64,000 nt of DNA from Lepidonotus clava (Eukaryota; Annelida; Polychaeta; Phyllodocida; Polynoidae), in contig OW387148.1 in assembly GCA_936440205.1 (NCBI GenBank), forward strand, positions 15,865,961 through 15,929,960, in the 5' to 3' direction. The notes below the pieces were generated by a model. That model was given only the letters and a program-made list of their open reading frames with translations. It did not search any database and was not told the DNA's origin. The position numbers and the translations under genes were made by a program. Each line of letters starts with the position of its first letter. The stretch's first letter is position 1. This document shows positions 22,580 through 34,854 of this stretch, piece after piece.

Positions 22580-25565
22580 TCAAGAAAAAATGTAATCACA
22601 CTAAAATTTAATGGTGCTGCCATTGTCTCCCGTATTTATAATGATCTAATCAGAGGATGTTATGTTTCATACGTATACTTCCAAAACTCACCCACTATTG
22701 TATCAATGGTAGCAACTTATTTAGAAATACTTACAATATCAATGTGAGAACGGTATTTAACTTTGTCTTACCAACATAATTATGGACAAAATTGAATGGA
22801 TAATATTTTATATGATGGGCAAATTGCTGTTCATATAACCCCATTTCAGTAATAATTATTAGAAATGTTGACTTACAAGTCATGGAGAGTCAATAGAAGT
22901 ATAAACTACTGCAATAGAATGCCAATAATGGGTTGCTTAACAACGAGTGATAGCCCTAAGTCCCTAAACCATAAAGGATACCTATCAACCCCTTCAACAC
23001 AAACTGATTAGTGATAGCCAACATAAAGGCATAATCCTTAATCCTTATGCCAGTTAAGAAACCCTACTACATCCCTTAAAGTTTCTCATGAGGATACAAT
23101 ATTCATTCTATAGTGCATGCTTTATCAAAGGTTAATATTTCAATGTGGCTTTCCAATTTTTAGTTTTGTTTCTACTATACCTTTCTATTAGATAACAACT
23201 AATTCTTTGTCCAAGAAGGCCCCTAGGTCAAGGTGCCCAGCAGCTCAAATGTTCCAACGTTCCCAACCACCCATGTCCTAAATGTTTTTAAACACATACA
23301 TTTTCTGTGAAAGACATGATAGAGATGATAGACTTAGTACAATTCAGACAATGATTCAACTTTTAGTGATAGAACATTATCATTTAAGTGCATGGTTATA
23401 AATACATGTATAAAGTGTCAATATGTAACAAAAGATCACATTAGTAGGAACATGACCTGGAGGTATCCCCAGTATTTATCTAGGGCCGTTTTAATGTTAC
23501 CAATTAAAGTTAAAAACTTTAGATTAATGGAAAAATTCCCGGACAATATACATTTGTATCTTTTTCAATTTAGAAACCATGTTTCATAAAGCACACATTT
23601 CAGATAAGCGTTTTCTTTCGACGAACACTCATAGAGTACCACATGTTACTTAAATACTCCCCTAACAGAGGCACAATAGAAGCCATTGAAGTGACATGCA
23701 CAACTACATCCGGAATAAAACTTAATAAATTCATAACCGTGCTTTTGTGGTGCTATATGAATACATCACTTTGCCCCTGTAATTCTTGTGTAACCAACAA
23801 AGAAATGGTTTCACAATAAAGTCATTTTAAGGTAGAGAGGCCTTTTGAAGTCACCAATAGTTGTACCCGCACGCCACGAGACTGGGCATTGAAGAGGCGG
23901 TTTTCTGTCTAAAACAGTGCCTCAATGGTGGAATGGTAAATGGCGCAATGGTGGCTGAACATGGTGAAAGAGACCACTTCTGAACCAGCTGTGACTGGCC
24001 TTAGATGAGCAACAATGTCCACCACAATGTCAGGGGAGGAGTGGGGGGTTAACTTTGAGGAGGGAGACAACTACACATTACCGTAAACTATATTGGTTTG
24101 TCATCCACACTAGCTATAACGACTAAATGATAATTCTCCCAATCCTTCTTTTCACACACATAAACATCTCCCCGGCAATATTCAAACATAACTTCCGAAT
24201 GTTCGTCGCCTTTTCTATTCTTTGTTCTACTAAATAATTGTGGTACCAACAACTAAAAAAATTGATCAAATTAATGTGACTGATTCTTCTCGACGATACC
24301 TTCATTAAAACGCATTCGTACCGTGTACAGGTAATTTGAGATGCAAATAATTGATTATAGATAACAAATAAATAACATTATGTGGATGTTAGCTCTATGT
24401 AAGTTTTAGAATGTAATATAATTTTGCTATAGTTGCTACGGACTGAGTTGTGGTATCATGTGCCATTTTCAGCCTGAAGTAACCACCTTTCAATCCATGA
24501 AAATGTACCATTGATGTCTAAACAATTATAAGCCTCAGATGAACGAGATAACAATATCGATACCACATCAAGCTTGTATCATATTCACATAGTAAATGCA
24601 TTGTTTGTACGCTGTCCTAACAATGCATCCGTATCCATTCTTCTGCACATCATATACATCACAACCAGCAAATGCTACTTCACTGAAAGCAATGCTTTTG
24701 AAATGGCTGAAATCCGAAGGGTTTTGAACCATATAGATTAATTAACCTACTTTTAAATCCCTAACAACACTTGACATTTCCTATTCAGAGTACTACTATG
24801 AAACAGACACTTCTTTAAGAATGTAGAAAACGTTTCTTTTTTTATACAGGAATATTCATCTTGAAAAATAAAGAGAGAAAATGATTGAATTATTGTAGAA
24901 AATATGTCACATTCTCTACTAGATGGTATTATTTCAGTGCGCCAGGTTGAAATGTAGCTTGAAATGTCCGTAATTTGAGGGATGGTGGTGAGGGCAGTGG
25001 GCAAGTGGTCAGAGCCAATAATAGGGACATCCAATTAGGTGTGTGTGCGTGTGTACGTGTTCATACCCCACGTTTCACCTGATACAGTGACCCATGTCCG
25101 TATACTACTTACACCGGGTAGGCGTGCCGGCTTTGAGAAAAGGGTGCTGAGGGGAACCCGGAGCGCACCCATGTTTTAGACAGACTATACACATTTTCCT
25201 GTCAATATCATTATAAAACCTAAAGTTCTTTTTGGACGTTGGTCACGGCACTGTTCAGACGGACAGTGGTGGTAATTGGTATTAATGTGTGATATCAGGA
25301 CGTGACAGGGGGCAGTAACAGTACTTAGACTCAAGTACGACGAGCATGCGCCGGGACACACCCCTCACGTCCGGTCACGTGGCTAAGGATGGGGTGTCAC
25401 GTGACCTATCCCCTCCCTGGGACACGCATGGATGGCTGTAGGAGGAAAGGATTGTGCTCAAACTCCATGGTCAACTTAGAACAAATAGACAGATGGGACT
25501 GTGTGTGCCAGTGGTTTATTCATAACAAATGTGAGTGACCGTATGAAAACTGAGTTCTACATGAT
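22580..25565. other. AT-rich gene-free sequence
   Basis: No supported gene. The segment 23880-24020 is less AT-rich and carries repeated CAATGGTGG cores (Sox- or YY1-like), so it is a weak candidate enhancer. Segment 25370-25420 holds GTCACGTGGC and GTCACGTGAC E-boxes. Confidence 0.45.
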
Positions 25566-25571
25566 GAGCAA

Positions 25572-25665
25572 CAGTGGCGGATCTAGCTTTCTGAAAAGAT
25601 GGGGGGCGCAAAAAGAAAGAGGGGGGGGGGGGGGGCACCCCCCCTCCTTTATAAATTCGCCACTG
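25572..25665. mobile_element. hAT5-like MITE, 94 bp
   Basis: The ends CAGTGGCGGATCTAG and AAATTCGCCACTG are inverted copies. Flanks AGCAA and TGCAA match at 4 of 5 bases. The interior is little more than a 15-base G run (25621-25635) followed by a C run, so it can fold back on itself. There is no coding capacity. Confidence 0.72.
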
Positions 25666-26299
25666 TGCAATGTATAACTCGTTCACTAACTAGAAAGTAA
25701 GGTAACCTGGACAAACCACCATCCTCCTGATTTAGTATTTATCCGCCTCGGTCCGCTGTAGTGCTTTTGGTAGATATACACCCAAAACTTTGGAATAGGG
25801 ACGAGCTAGCCATTCAGGTATGAACCCTAGAGATCTATTAGAACAGAGGGATTTATATTTAGTTTGTTTTCCACAAGAAACGCTTCTCCAGCGCCATCGA
25901 ACTGACTTCTCCTGCAGACCTAGTTCTCCAGTGTCTGTATGAACATGCCGACTTAATATACTACTTTAGTACTATCTAGGTACTGATACATGAACCTTTA
26001 GACAATTTTAGATTCCTGTTGTTGTTTCATAAAAGAATGCCTTATACTTATTGAGTGTTAAGACTATGGTCAATCGTTTTGACTCCATTCTTGTTCAAAT
26101 TTTCTTTCTCACTGAGGTAGATGCATTTTGACTTTCTATTGGCCAGCTGTTATTCAAATAAACAGATACGGTCAAAAAATTGTCCTTTGAAATCATGATA
26201 TTATTTACTTCTATATGGCAGCCATAAAGGATTATATACCAAATAGCAAATTATATTTGTTCCCCAAAGGTTCCCATCCAAAGAACTGTCGCTGTGTAA

Positions 26300-26827
26300 T
26301 CATTGGCTTTTTGTTAATACTGAGTACTTTCGTATGCAATCCATAACATAGTTCCATATATCTGCCGCATATATCGGATAGTATTCATTAATACCGAACC
26401 AGACCGCCTTTCTAATCAGAATGTTTGGTACCCCATTCCAAATCCAGATTGATAAAACACCACTTTCACAAATTCCATATCCCATATTCCATGACCCTAC
26501 AATTTGTGTTTGGCAACAACATCCACATTGCTGGTCCCATTCTTGTCCATTCTGTGATTTTTCTATAATGAATAATGGTGATTCTGCGCACATTGATGTT
26601 GGCCTTTCGCTCCATGTCAGTGACGTATGGCAGTGGACTGTGGACCACAAAACGGGTATGTAGACACGTTTAATAGGGCACATGCAGGCTTCCACCTCCT
26701 GCAACAATTTTAACGTTTGACCACTCAGTGCCTTAACAACAGAGGACATGTACCACAATCGGGGTATTTCAAAGGGAGATGACAGGATGGAAAGGGAGGG
26801 GGTAGGGGGGTACTCTGAGGGTAACAA
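26300..26827 (-). other. Unrecognised open stretch, probably not a gene
   Basis: The minus strand stays open for 175 codons here but opens with TTG rather than ATG, and other frames on both strands are also open across the same bases. The peptide is rich in Trp and Cys and matches no family I know. It ends next to a TTAA MITE. I treat it as chance or a decayed remnant. Confidence 0.15.
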
Positions 26828-26851
26828 GGTTTATTGTAGTATACAGTTTAA

Positions 26852-27270
26852 AGGTACTTGAGGCTGTTCAGGGCGCCACCTGGGTCATAGATTAGGGACT
26901 ACAAAAAGAATATTTTTCTAGTATAAATACACAAAATACCTCAATTTTTCAATGTTTTCAATATAATGTTTCTCACAAACAGTGAATATTCATTTTTTTT
27001 GGTTTAATTATCTACTGTAAGGTAAATGCTAGATATTCAAGAAGTTTCATGAAAATTCCATTGGTAGTTTTCTTCACTGAGAAAAAAACCTAAATATTTC
27101 CCATTGAAATCAATGGTAGAGATCAAATTCTTTATCAGGCTCTTATCAGGAATGGTGAAAATTCTTTATATTGTTTCCAAATATCCCTCTATATAGAAGC
27201 TAAAGGTCCTACAAATTTGTATCACATTGCATTGGTAATAAGAATTTAAGCCAAACACCCCCAAGTACCT
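26852..27270. mobile_element. TTAA-flanked MITE, 419 bp (Kolobok- or piggyBac-like)
   Basis: The left end AGGTACTTGAGG and the right end CCCCAAGTACCT are inverted copies, and each is flanked by TTAA (26848-26851 and 27271-27274). TTAA duplications mark the piggyBac and Kolobok superfamilies; the AGG start fits Kolobok better than the CCC start usual for piggyBac. The AT-rich interior has no transposase. Confidence 0.8.
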
Positions 27271-27409
27271 TTAAATACTTCGAGACGATTTTTCAAAGCG
27301 GTTCAACCACACTTAATACACTGATAATCCAAGACCCATGGGGTAATATGACATTATATTTTACTCTACCAAAGCTTGTTCCACTAAGGCATGGAAATGT
27401 CAGAGCCAT

Positions 27410-27772
27410 CCCAGCCAAACATGTGACGTTATCATAAGGTTGCAGCAACATTCTGTTTGGTTCTGTATTGGTTTTTGTTACGTTTTCTTTTTATGGCTCC
27501 CACTGACGTTGCTGCAATGTTCTGCTGTGACATTGCAATGTGACACCATTATGACATTCTGGTTATGTTCCTCAACCTAAACAGATTGTTCTTGTGATGT
27601 TCTGTTCCGGTTTCGTCCTAACCTCACTGAAAAATAATGTGATATGATTCTGATTTAATGAGGTTTTAACCTTACCATCAATAACATAATCACTATGTGC
27701 CATCTTAGTAAGTAACAGACTAACTAAAAAGAATGGTTGTAGAACTATTCTGCTACATTGCAACTTGGCTGA
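27410..27772 (+). mobile_element. AACGTT-type MITE, copy A, 363 bp
   Basis: The left end begins CCCAGCCAAACATG and the right end, read in reverse, begins CAGCCAAGTTGC. The interior carries repeated short motifs such as TGCAGCAACATTCTG and TTGCAATG. It aligns over its whole length, in the same orientation, with the element at 49009-49370. No clear target duplication was found. It has no coding capacity; the superfamily is unknown. Confidence 0.72.
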
Positions 27773-27779
27773 GATCAGT

Positions 27780-30030
27780 GTAACGAACGTTTTGTTTTCA
27801 TGAAGTTACATTTATTGGAAGATATACTATCATTCAATGGTTATGTGTGGAGTAGAATGAAAATTGGTTGAATTTTGACTAAAGGGTCACCAAGTCTACC
27901 AATATGAAAACATATGAGACCATTACCTGGAGTGGATCTAGCGTCCTTCTCCTTTTTGTCGGTCAGCTTTAAAGACATTAGGAAGTATGGGGATTAAAAT
28001 ATTTCTTTTATTGAACCACATTCATTTAACAATTTTCTTCCATGTAGGTATTAACAGTTGACATCACTTACAATATTGTTGGAATAAAGGTCAAATATAT
28101 ATATATGTGTGTATGGCTAATGAGAAATGATGAAGCTTTGTAGGCCTATGTCCAAATTTTAGATCATTGGAAGCAGCATGTCCCTTCAACTACCCCCTCC
28201 CACTCACCTCTCTTATCCCCCACCTCCTCCTAGCTTAGACCCATTCTGACTGCCCATTCTCCGACCCTTTCTGGCCGCTACCACTGGGGCCTGCTGGGCG
28301 GAGGGAGGGCAGCGAGTTTTAGTAACAGTTTAGCTTTGTGGACCGTGACATATGGACGATAATAGAGTGAAAGCGTTTAGGCCGAGGTGATTTAGAGCCG
28401 GCGCCCTAGGCGGCCATTCAGGCCTATTATTTAGACCTCTGTGGCGGGACTGTAGGTAGGCTGTATTATGTCGCCATAGGCCTGCCTAGGCCTACAATGA
28501 TCAAGCTGCAAATGAGGATTAAGGCTCAATAGGTATTGTGTGAGGCTTTACATGTAGGTATAAGTGGACAGTGGGGGAGAGGGGGAGGGGGTTTAGGGAG
28601 AGGGGGATACTTACTTTAATGTCTACAGCAATGTTACTTCTACCTTCATACAAATCATGACTTCCAAGAAATTGTGAAATATTAAATAACATATTGAAGT
28701 TGACCTACTCTTACAATGGATTAATTATATCGGGCATCACATCCATGATGATTGTTATTGAATAATTAGCATTGTTTATAGCAGCCAATGCAATGCTCTG
28801 AAATGTCTTAGATTAAAGAAATGAATATTTTCAAAACATACAGGGCATATGTAACTGAATATCATTCAGTTATCTCCGATTAAGATTTAACAAAACGCTA
28901 AATAACATTGATCTTCTTAGCTAGTTTTATTAGCTACACTGCTCTTCGAGAATACTCGATATTTAGACTCTAAAGAAGGTGAATGCCTTTGGCATTAAGT
29001 GAGCCCCCTGCCTTTCAGTTTTCTGGCCCAAGGTGTGAGAATGGTCACCTTGAGGTGGACACACTGCCCGTTACATCTCTCCCTCCCTGATCCCCTCTGT
29101 AAGAGTGGCTTAACATGACCCACCACTCAATGCTACTCAATGTGCAATTGACTCGAATAAATAGATTGAGAATGCTTATGGAATTAAACATGGGGATCTT
29201 CTATGTGCTGCACAATGGGCTGAGAGCCGTTTAGTATAGACGATTTGTAGGTGTCGTTGGGAGCAAACTCAGAGTTTTCGGATGAAAGTATGAGGATTTG
29301 AATGAAAACAAGAAGATATCGTGTCCACTCTCCTCTTAGCCTGAGTTCACGAATATCTTTTTTCATCCTTAATTTCACTCAAACAGTGGTACCAGCAATA
29401 CCTCCGATCTTTGTCCCTGGAATGTTTGTTATAGTCGGAACCTTTCGTATTTGCCAAGAATTGACTTTGGCTTAACTCACCAGAAATAGGCGTGAAAGTT
29501 TTTTTTATGTTAAAATGTTTTCTGTTGGTGTGTCTCTTCATTTATTGATTAACCACAATCATTGGTATAATTAGGCATTAATGCATTACACTTGCACATC
29601 ATAAACATGCCTTACTCCAAACTCGACACTATTGAGAACTTGAGAGATTGTACTTGAAATGATACATTAAATAAAGAAAACGCTCAAGTCACCATACTTA
29701 TCATAGAGTTATTGCAATGCCAAATGAAATCACCTTAACAGTAGAGTTCAATGTGAAAAATAACCTGTTTTCTCAAAAAGCACCATTCGTTTGATCTTAC
29801 AGGAATATTAATTTGGGATCTCTTTGTGCATAGGGAACACACTCCGCTTACTACCTTTCGCACAATGCCTTGCAAATTATCATTTTGGTATTAATTGTTT
29901 TGATGCTCCTTTTTCTATTAAAATGATGTGGTTGAAAATATAGAACATGTCAATATCAGCATGTATGCTGATGACTGTGTTATGTACTCGTGTGATAAAG
30001 ATTAGTTTTGTACAAAATACCCATACCTTG
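27780..30030. other. Gene-free sequence with one GC-rich block
   Basis: No gene is seen. A C-rich stretch spans 28190-28260. The GC-rich block 28380-28500 (GAGCCGGCGCCCTAGGCGGCCATTC region) is a candidate regulatory element and contains a TAGGCCTA octamer at 28487; another lies at 28141. Confidence 0.4.
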
Positions 30031-30035
30031 ATGTG

Positions 30036-30205
30036 CAGGGACGGATTTAGGGCGGGGGCGCCTGAGGGGTGTGCCCCCCCTTATTTTTGCCAATTCTTTT
30101 TTAATGTAAAATTCTAGAACATGGATGGGGCACCTCAAATTTTACATGAGGCCCCCTCCCCCCCCCCCTTTAAAAAAAAAAAAAAAATCTCTGGATCCGT
30201 CCCTG
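30036..30205. mobile_element. hAT5-like MITE, 170 bp
   Basis: The ends CAGGGACGGATTTAG and CTGGATCCGTCCCTG are inverted copies with two mismatches, flanked by a perfect 5-bp duplication, ATGTG (30031-30035 and 30206-30210). The interior has a C-rich run followed by 15-16 adenines. It is the clearest member of this family in the window. Confidence 0.85.
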
Positions 30206-30209
30206 ATGT

Positions 30210-31260
30210 GAATTCTGATTCAGGCTTTAAGTATACCAATGCATTTAACAATGTAAAACAAGTTGTAACTGGTAAGGTATTTCGACTGTTTAAATTGCAT
30301 AAATATATGAACGTGAACACATGTATTGAGATAAAAGCAAACTATATTGCCACATATTGATTATTTTGGTTTTAGTTTGACGTCTAACAAATCACAAAGA
30401 AAGGACTGCATTTGAATGTTTATTATACATTTGAAATATGAATCTTGCTAGTCTCGAGCAAAGATGGCACTTCTATCTGTTAAGTTTAATGTATGCTCAT
30501 AGTAAAAAAGGCCATGTAGTAGTAGTAGGCAAATCGATTCATTTCACATGAGGCTCACAGAAAATACAGCTTCTAATTAGGGTTCGAAATATTTCGACAG
30601 CCCTTTCTATTAAGGCACCTTGCTGTGGAATAATCTAAATAAAGAAATACAATAAGATAGTGCAAATATACATGTGGATTTATTGGCATATAGTTAGTCT
30701 GTATACTATGTCAAATTGTGGACCAATTTAATGTGTATGTACAATACATGTACCTCATTAACTTTTTCCCACGTTATCTACATCACCACTTATGTAATAC
30801 ATCTGAAAACCAGACGATTATCACTAAATAAAATCCTTCAATCCTAAAATTTAAAAAAATGTCAACTGTGATGTTGACCCAAACGTGATGAAAATTAAAT
30901 CATAATATATCCAGTAGTTTTGAAGATAAAGAGTTAAAAGTTCACCCCCCCCCCCCCGGGCTGAAGCACATGTCGTAGCCTGGACGTACCCAAAAGTAAT
31001 ACTGTGAATGGACCACATCGGAGTAAGATGTCTCATTTCCATGTATTCTGACTCGTCATATAACAGCTTTGTATAAACTGGCTAGAAATAGATATGGCCT
31101 AGAAATGTGTTGGGGGGATGGCTAGAAACTGGTGACTTTCTATCAATTCACTCGTTTCCTGGATCTGCCATGCAACCCACACTCTTTCATGTCAGATGAT
31201 AATTATTGTCTTAAGTCCACTCATCAGTATTTCAGCGATATCAAGGCCAGCACACGTTTG
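30210..31260. other. AT-rich gene-free sequence
   Basis: No gene or named repeat. A 13-base C run lies at 30945-30957. Confidence 0.45.
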
Positions 31261-31261
31261 A

Positions 31262-31400
31262 AATTAACTTGTTAAAAGTAATATGGGGTGAGAACAAAGG
31301 CAAGGAAAGGTAGTCCAAAAGACATCGAAGGGAATCTAACCTGGGCTTGCTGAGCAGAAGTCCCATATCTAACCTGCTGGACCACCCCTCGTCCTCCTTC
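31262..31400 (-). mobile_element. tRNA-derived SINE fragment
   Basis: On the minus strand TGGTCCAGCAGG (box A-like, 31384-31373) is followed by AGGTTAGATTCCC (box B-like, about 31343-31330) and then CTTGCCTTTGTTCTCACCCC. The last block matches CTTGCTGTCGTTCTCACCCC in the SINE at 47570-48339, so both probably belong to one family or share a central domain. The tail is not recognisable. Confidence 0.6.
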
Positions 31401-31739
31401 ATAAAAATCATTCCGCATATCATCATCATCATTTCATAAAATGAAAATGTTTTTAGGACTCATGTGTATGCCATGTGTACAATGGTCTATTGATTGCCAA
31501 TCCTATCTACTTGAGGAGAATTAACACACCTGGAGGTATACATCAAAGGTTCCACCTATAAAGCTCTCTGCCTCCTAGGCCTATGCCTTCACACCAGGTG
31601 TGATCTTTTAAAATTTGAACTAAACAATCAGGCAGAATAGAAGCTTATCATGACCATTGTGGAGCTTTGCGTGAATAGTATTTAAAATATGTTATAACAC
31701 CTCCGGATCTATTGTCCCTATCTATAATGTCCCTCCTAG

Positions 31740-31741
<2 letters not shown>

Positions 31742-31781
<40 letters not shown>
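31742..31781. repeat. (TG)n microsatellite, 40 bp
   Basis: Twenty TG dinucleotides run without interruption and are followed by degenerate GTATGTGTATATATA. A simple, probably polymorphic microsatellite. Confidence 0.97.
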
Positions 31782-31783
<2 letters not shown>

Positions 31784-32808
31784 TATGTGTATATATATGC
31801 ATGGTTTAGGACACCGTGTATTCTAAGTATTCACGAGGAATTCGGAAAATAGTTAGTAATTATTAATCAATAAATTATTTATTTCAGTTCAATAAAAGTA
31901 CGTAAAAGCACGAGCAATCAAAAATTTATTAACATAATTTTGTCTTCATAATCAACATGTCATATTCAAATTTCTGTTCAAAAGTGGCTGTCAGCTGGTG
32001 ATAGGACTTTTCCTTTCCCCCTGGACCTTTTCCCCTGAGCTTTTGCCTCCCAGACCTTTGCCCCCTAGGACTTTTGCCCCCTGGACCTTTGCCCCATGCA
32101 AATCAAATTCTTTGATTATTTATCCTTAATAACTTTCTTCACTTAATATTCTTATTTGTTGTCATGTTTATGTATTTAGGAAGTACAGATTAAAAAAAAG
32201 TTTGTGTGTGTATATCTTGAGAAACTTTAAATATTTCTTAAGATTTTATAGATTCAAAAATGCTTTTATAAACAATCAATTTCTTATTGATTTATTCTCA
32301 TATTTATCAATTACAAGACTGATGTTCCTCACATAAAATAAACAAAACCCTTACTCCTGGCTGCATCTGTGCTTCACAAGGTCCGTCCCTCTGTCTCCCT
32401 CCTGCCCCACCTTCCAGCCCTCTCCTGTGCCTCTCAACACACCTTCCTGCCCCTCCTTCTGATACCATCCTGACCCCCTTCCCCAATTCTTGCCCTCACC
32501 TCCTTTGATACATTGCTTGGGAACAATGTAACATTGCCCCCAAACCCTTAGATTTTACACTGTAACACAGACCTTTTTAGGGTTTAGTGACATTGTGATA
32601 GTGGATTTTCTTAAATATTAAACATGGCAACATGGATGTTTCTTAAAGTTCACACGAAAAGAAAGATTTTAAACTTCAGGTAATCTCTTGTACTAATTGA
32701 TTAATGTCTATTTAAAAACAGGAACAGGTATAACGCAACCTTTACTATATAGCAAATGTTGTAAAGCCTATTGTTGTAAGTGCGAAGCCAGTCTCACACC
32801 TTATATGT

Positions 32809-33109
32809 GAAGCTGCACGAGGCAAGTCTGGGCAGGCTCCCATGACGTCATGTGAGCTACTGAGTCCCAGCTATTACCAATGGGCAAACAAAATTACAAA
32901 TATCCCAAAAGAAAAAAATCTGAATCCTAAATGATTTTCAAAATGCAAAGTTACACATGGGTGCTAGTACCTCTTTTTTTCCCATAATTTTACAAGTAGT
33001 CATTTGGTTGTTAATGATTTTTAGGCATGGCTGGGAGCCAAGCATTTAATAGGCCCAATGGCTCCCATGACGTCACGGGAGCCTACCCAGACTTGCCTCG
33101 TGCAGCTTC
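32809..33109. mobile_element. Inverted-repeat element nested inside the 1.55-kb element, 301 bp
   Basis: The first 49 bases (32809-32857) and last 49 bases (33061-33109) are inverted copies with only 3 mismatches. Each arm itself contains the palindromic CRE core TGACGTCA (32843-32850 and 33068-33075). There is no coding capacity. The high arm identity suggests it is younger than its host element. Confidence 0.8.
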
Positions 33110-33432
33110 ATGGGACATAGACAGCTCACCAGCATCGACAGGCAGTCCCATTTGAAATAACTTTATTTCATCAATTACACTTCATTGAATTATTTTATTT
33201 CTTGTACAATAATACCTATACATAATTATCACATTATGAAGCTTAAAACCGCGTTTTCGTGTCTACTTTAAATTTGACAAGGCGATATGGATGTCTCTAA
33301 AATTTCAAGGGCCCCCGTAATGAGAATTATAATGTATTGGGAGGCAAAAGTCCTAGGGGACAAAAGTCGTAGGTGCAAAAGTCCTCAGGGGCAAAAGTCC
33401 AGGGGACAAAAAGTCCAGGGGGGCAAAAATCT

Positions 33433-33485
33433 GGGGGTGGGGGGGGGGGGGGGGTGGGGGGGGGGGTGGGGGGGGGGTGGGGGGG
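33433..33485 (+). repeat. 53-base G tract with only T interruptions
   Basis: G runs broken by four single Ts fill this interval, which lies inside the right subterminal array of the 1.55-kb element. It is a strong G-quadruplex candidate. The Pro-rich frame on the other strand is its shadow. Confidence 0.9.
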
Positions 33486-33821
33486 CAAAGGTCCAGGGGC
33501 CAAAGGTCTGGGGGGCAAAAGACCTAGAACCTGTCAGCCTTATACAACTTTTATGCATATATGGTTATAAAGGTAAAATTGAAATTGAAAGCTATTTACA
33601 CCATATGGCCTTGACTTAAAACAAGTGTATCATAAAGCATCAAGTCTTAATTGAAGTATCCTATGACACAGCAGGTGACAAGATCAGTTGGCGTGTTTCC
33701 ATCGAAACAAATTTGAATAAAGACATGACACTTGAAAGACTAATAACGATTGCAAACGATTAGAGAACATATAATTGTCAGGAAATTGTATTCCCTTTCT
33801 GATTTTAGAAAATGACAAGTG

Positions 33822-33905
33822 TGTTCCGCAGCCAGGAAGCAAACCCTGGCTGCCCTCATTGCAGTCGGGCATCATACCCATTAGACTACCACTGCTGTGG
33901 CCATG
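33822..33905 (-). mobile_element. tRNA-like SINE head
   Basis: On the minus strand AGTGGTAGTCTAATGGG (box A-like) is followed about 40 bases on by CAGGGTTTGCTTCCTGG (box B-like). It lacks a full cloverleaf with acceptor stem, so a SINE fragment is more likely than a functional tRNA. No tail or target duplication was seen. Confidence 0.5.
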
Positions 33906-33909
33906 TAGA

Positions 33910-34850
33910 GGGGCCCAGTATGGGTATGGGGGTGGAATTTCACTGGGTGCTGGTGTTATCCTCTTTATTTCCAAGTGACATGTAAGAATTGATATACCAG
34001 CATTTATCTCAACTGGCACTCTGCCTCTAGCTCCACCTTACTCTGTGTTCAAGAGTAGCTAGCATTGAACAGGTGGGGTTGGGTGAAGATTGGAAGCAAT
34101 GTCGTTTTAATATAAGGAAGGTAAACAATGACAGTAGGCTATTTACACAGAAAAACTGAAATAAACTTTTATTTCTAAACACCCCACGAACAACTCTTTT
34201 TGATTGCTCACGGGCTCACGGGCTGAATTGCCCTCCATTGGTTTGGAAGGAAATCGTTTTTTACAGCTGCCCAGAAAAGAATCAGACACGTTTTATTTTG
34301 TTGTTGTTCAGAAATTGTTGCATTTATATAGTTGATTACTGCTGTTTTCAGGCATTTGCAGTCATAGTGCCCACCGATTTTGTGTTCCCACTGAACAATT
34401 TTATTACCGACCTAAAGCTACCAATGACTAAAGCTCAAAATCACTCTAAAGTCTAAAGGATGGTTAAATCTTATCGCAGAGACTTAAAAGTGAGTTGGGG
34501 ATAGCAAAAGACGACGTGAAACATTATGCTTGATATGTCACATGACTGTAATTCCTATACTTGAATTCTTCCCATTCAAGTTCTCATTTTGACCTCAACA
34601 TACTGAGATAGGGCATATGCATATTAATCTTAAAGGGAATTTATTTTTAGGGGAGAAAGAAGAAGTTATTTGTCGATGGCAAATCAAAGCCAAAACTTTA
34701 TCAGGTACTAGAAGACTCAGATTTTATTTGGCGAAAAATGTCTCAGCATGTATCAGAGAGGGGTCTATTGAGTGGCAGTTGTTAAGCAGGTGTGAAGGAC
34801 TAAGTGGACAAAGGCCTGAGTGGTGAGTGGTCGCGGCCTATTGTATAACC
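33910..34850. other. Gene-free sequence
   Basis: No gene or mobile element was recognised. Confidence 0.45.
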
Positions 34851-34854
34851 TACA

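Larger units (their letters stand above)
31986..33539. mobile_element. Foldback/TIR element with subterminal repeat arrays, about 1.55 kb
   Basis: The left end GGCTGTCAGCTGGTGATAGG and the right end, read in reverse (GGCTGACAGGTTCTAGG), resemble each other. Inside each end lies an array of 14-16-base units of type TGGACTTTTGCCCC: about six units at 32005-32098, and on the opposite strand about nine units at 33340-33525. The arrays are thus inverted to each other across 1.2 kb. The interior is AT-rich with no transposase. The boundaries are approximate, and no target duplication was found. Confidence 0.55.

Noticed and set aside
33287-33619. Gly-rich plus-strand frame and Pro-rich minus-strand frame
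   Set aside because: Both are translations of the G tract and its TGGACTTTTGCCCC-type repeats.
33822-33905. Functional tRNA gene
   Set aside because: A and B boxes are present but no acceptor stem or full cloverleaf can be drawn; SINE head is more likely.
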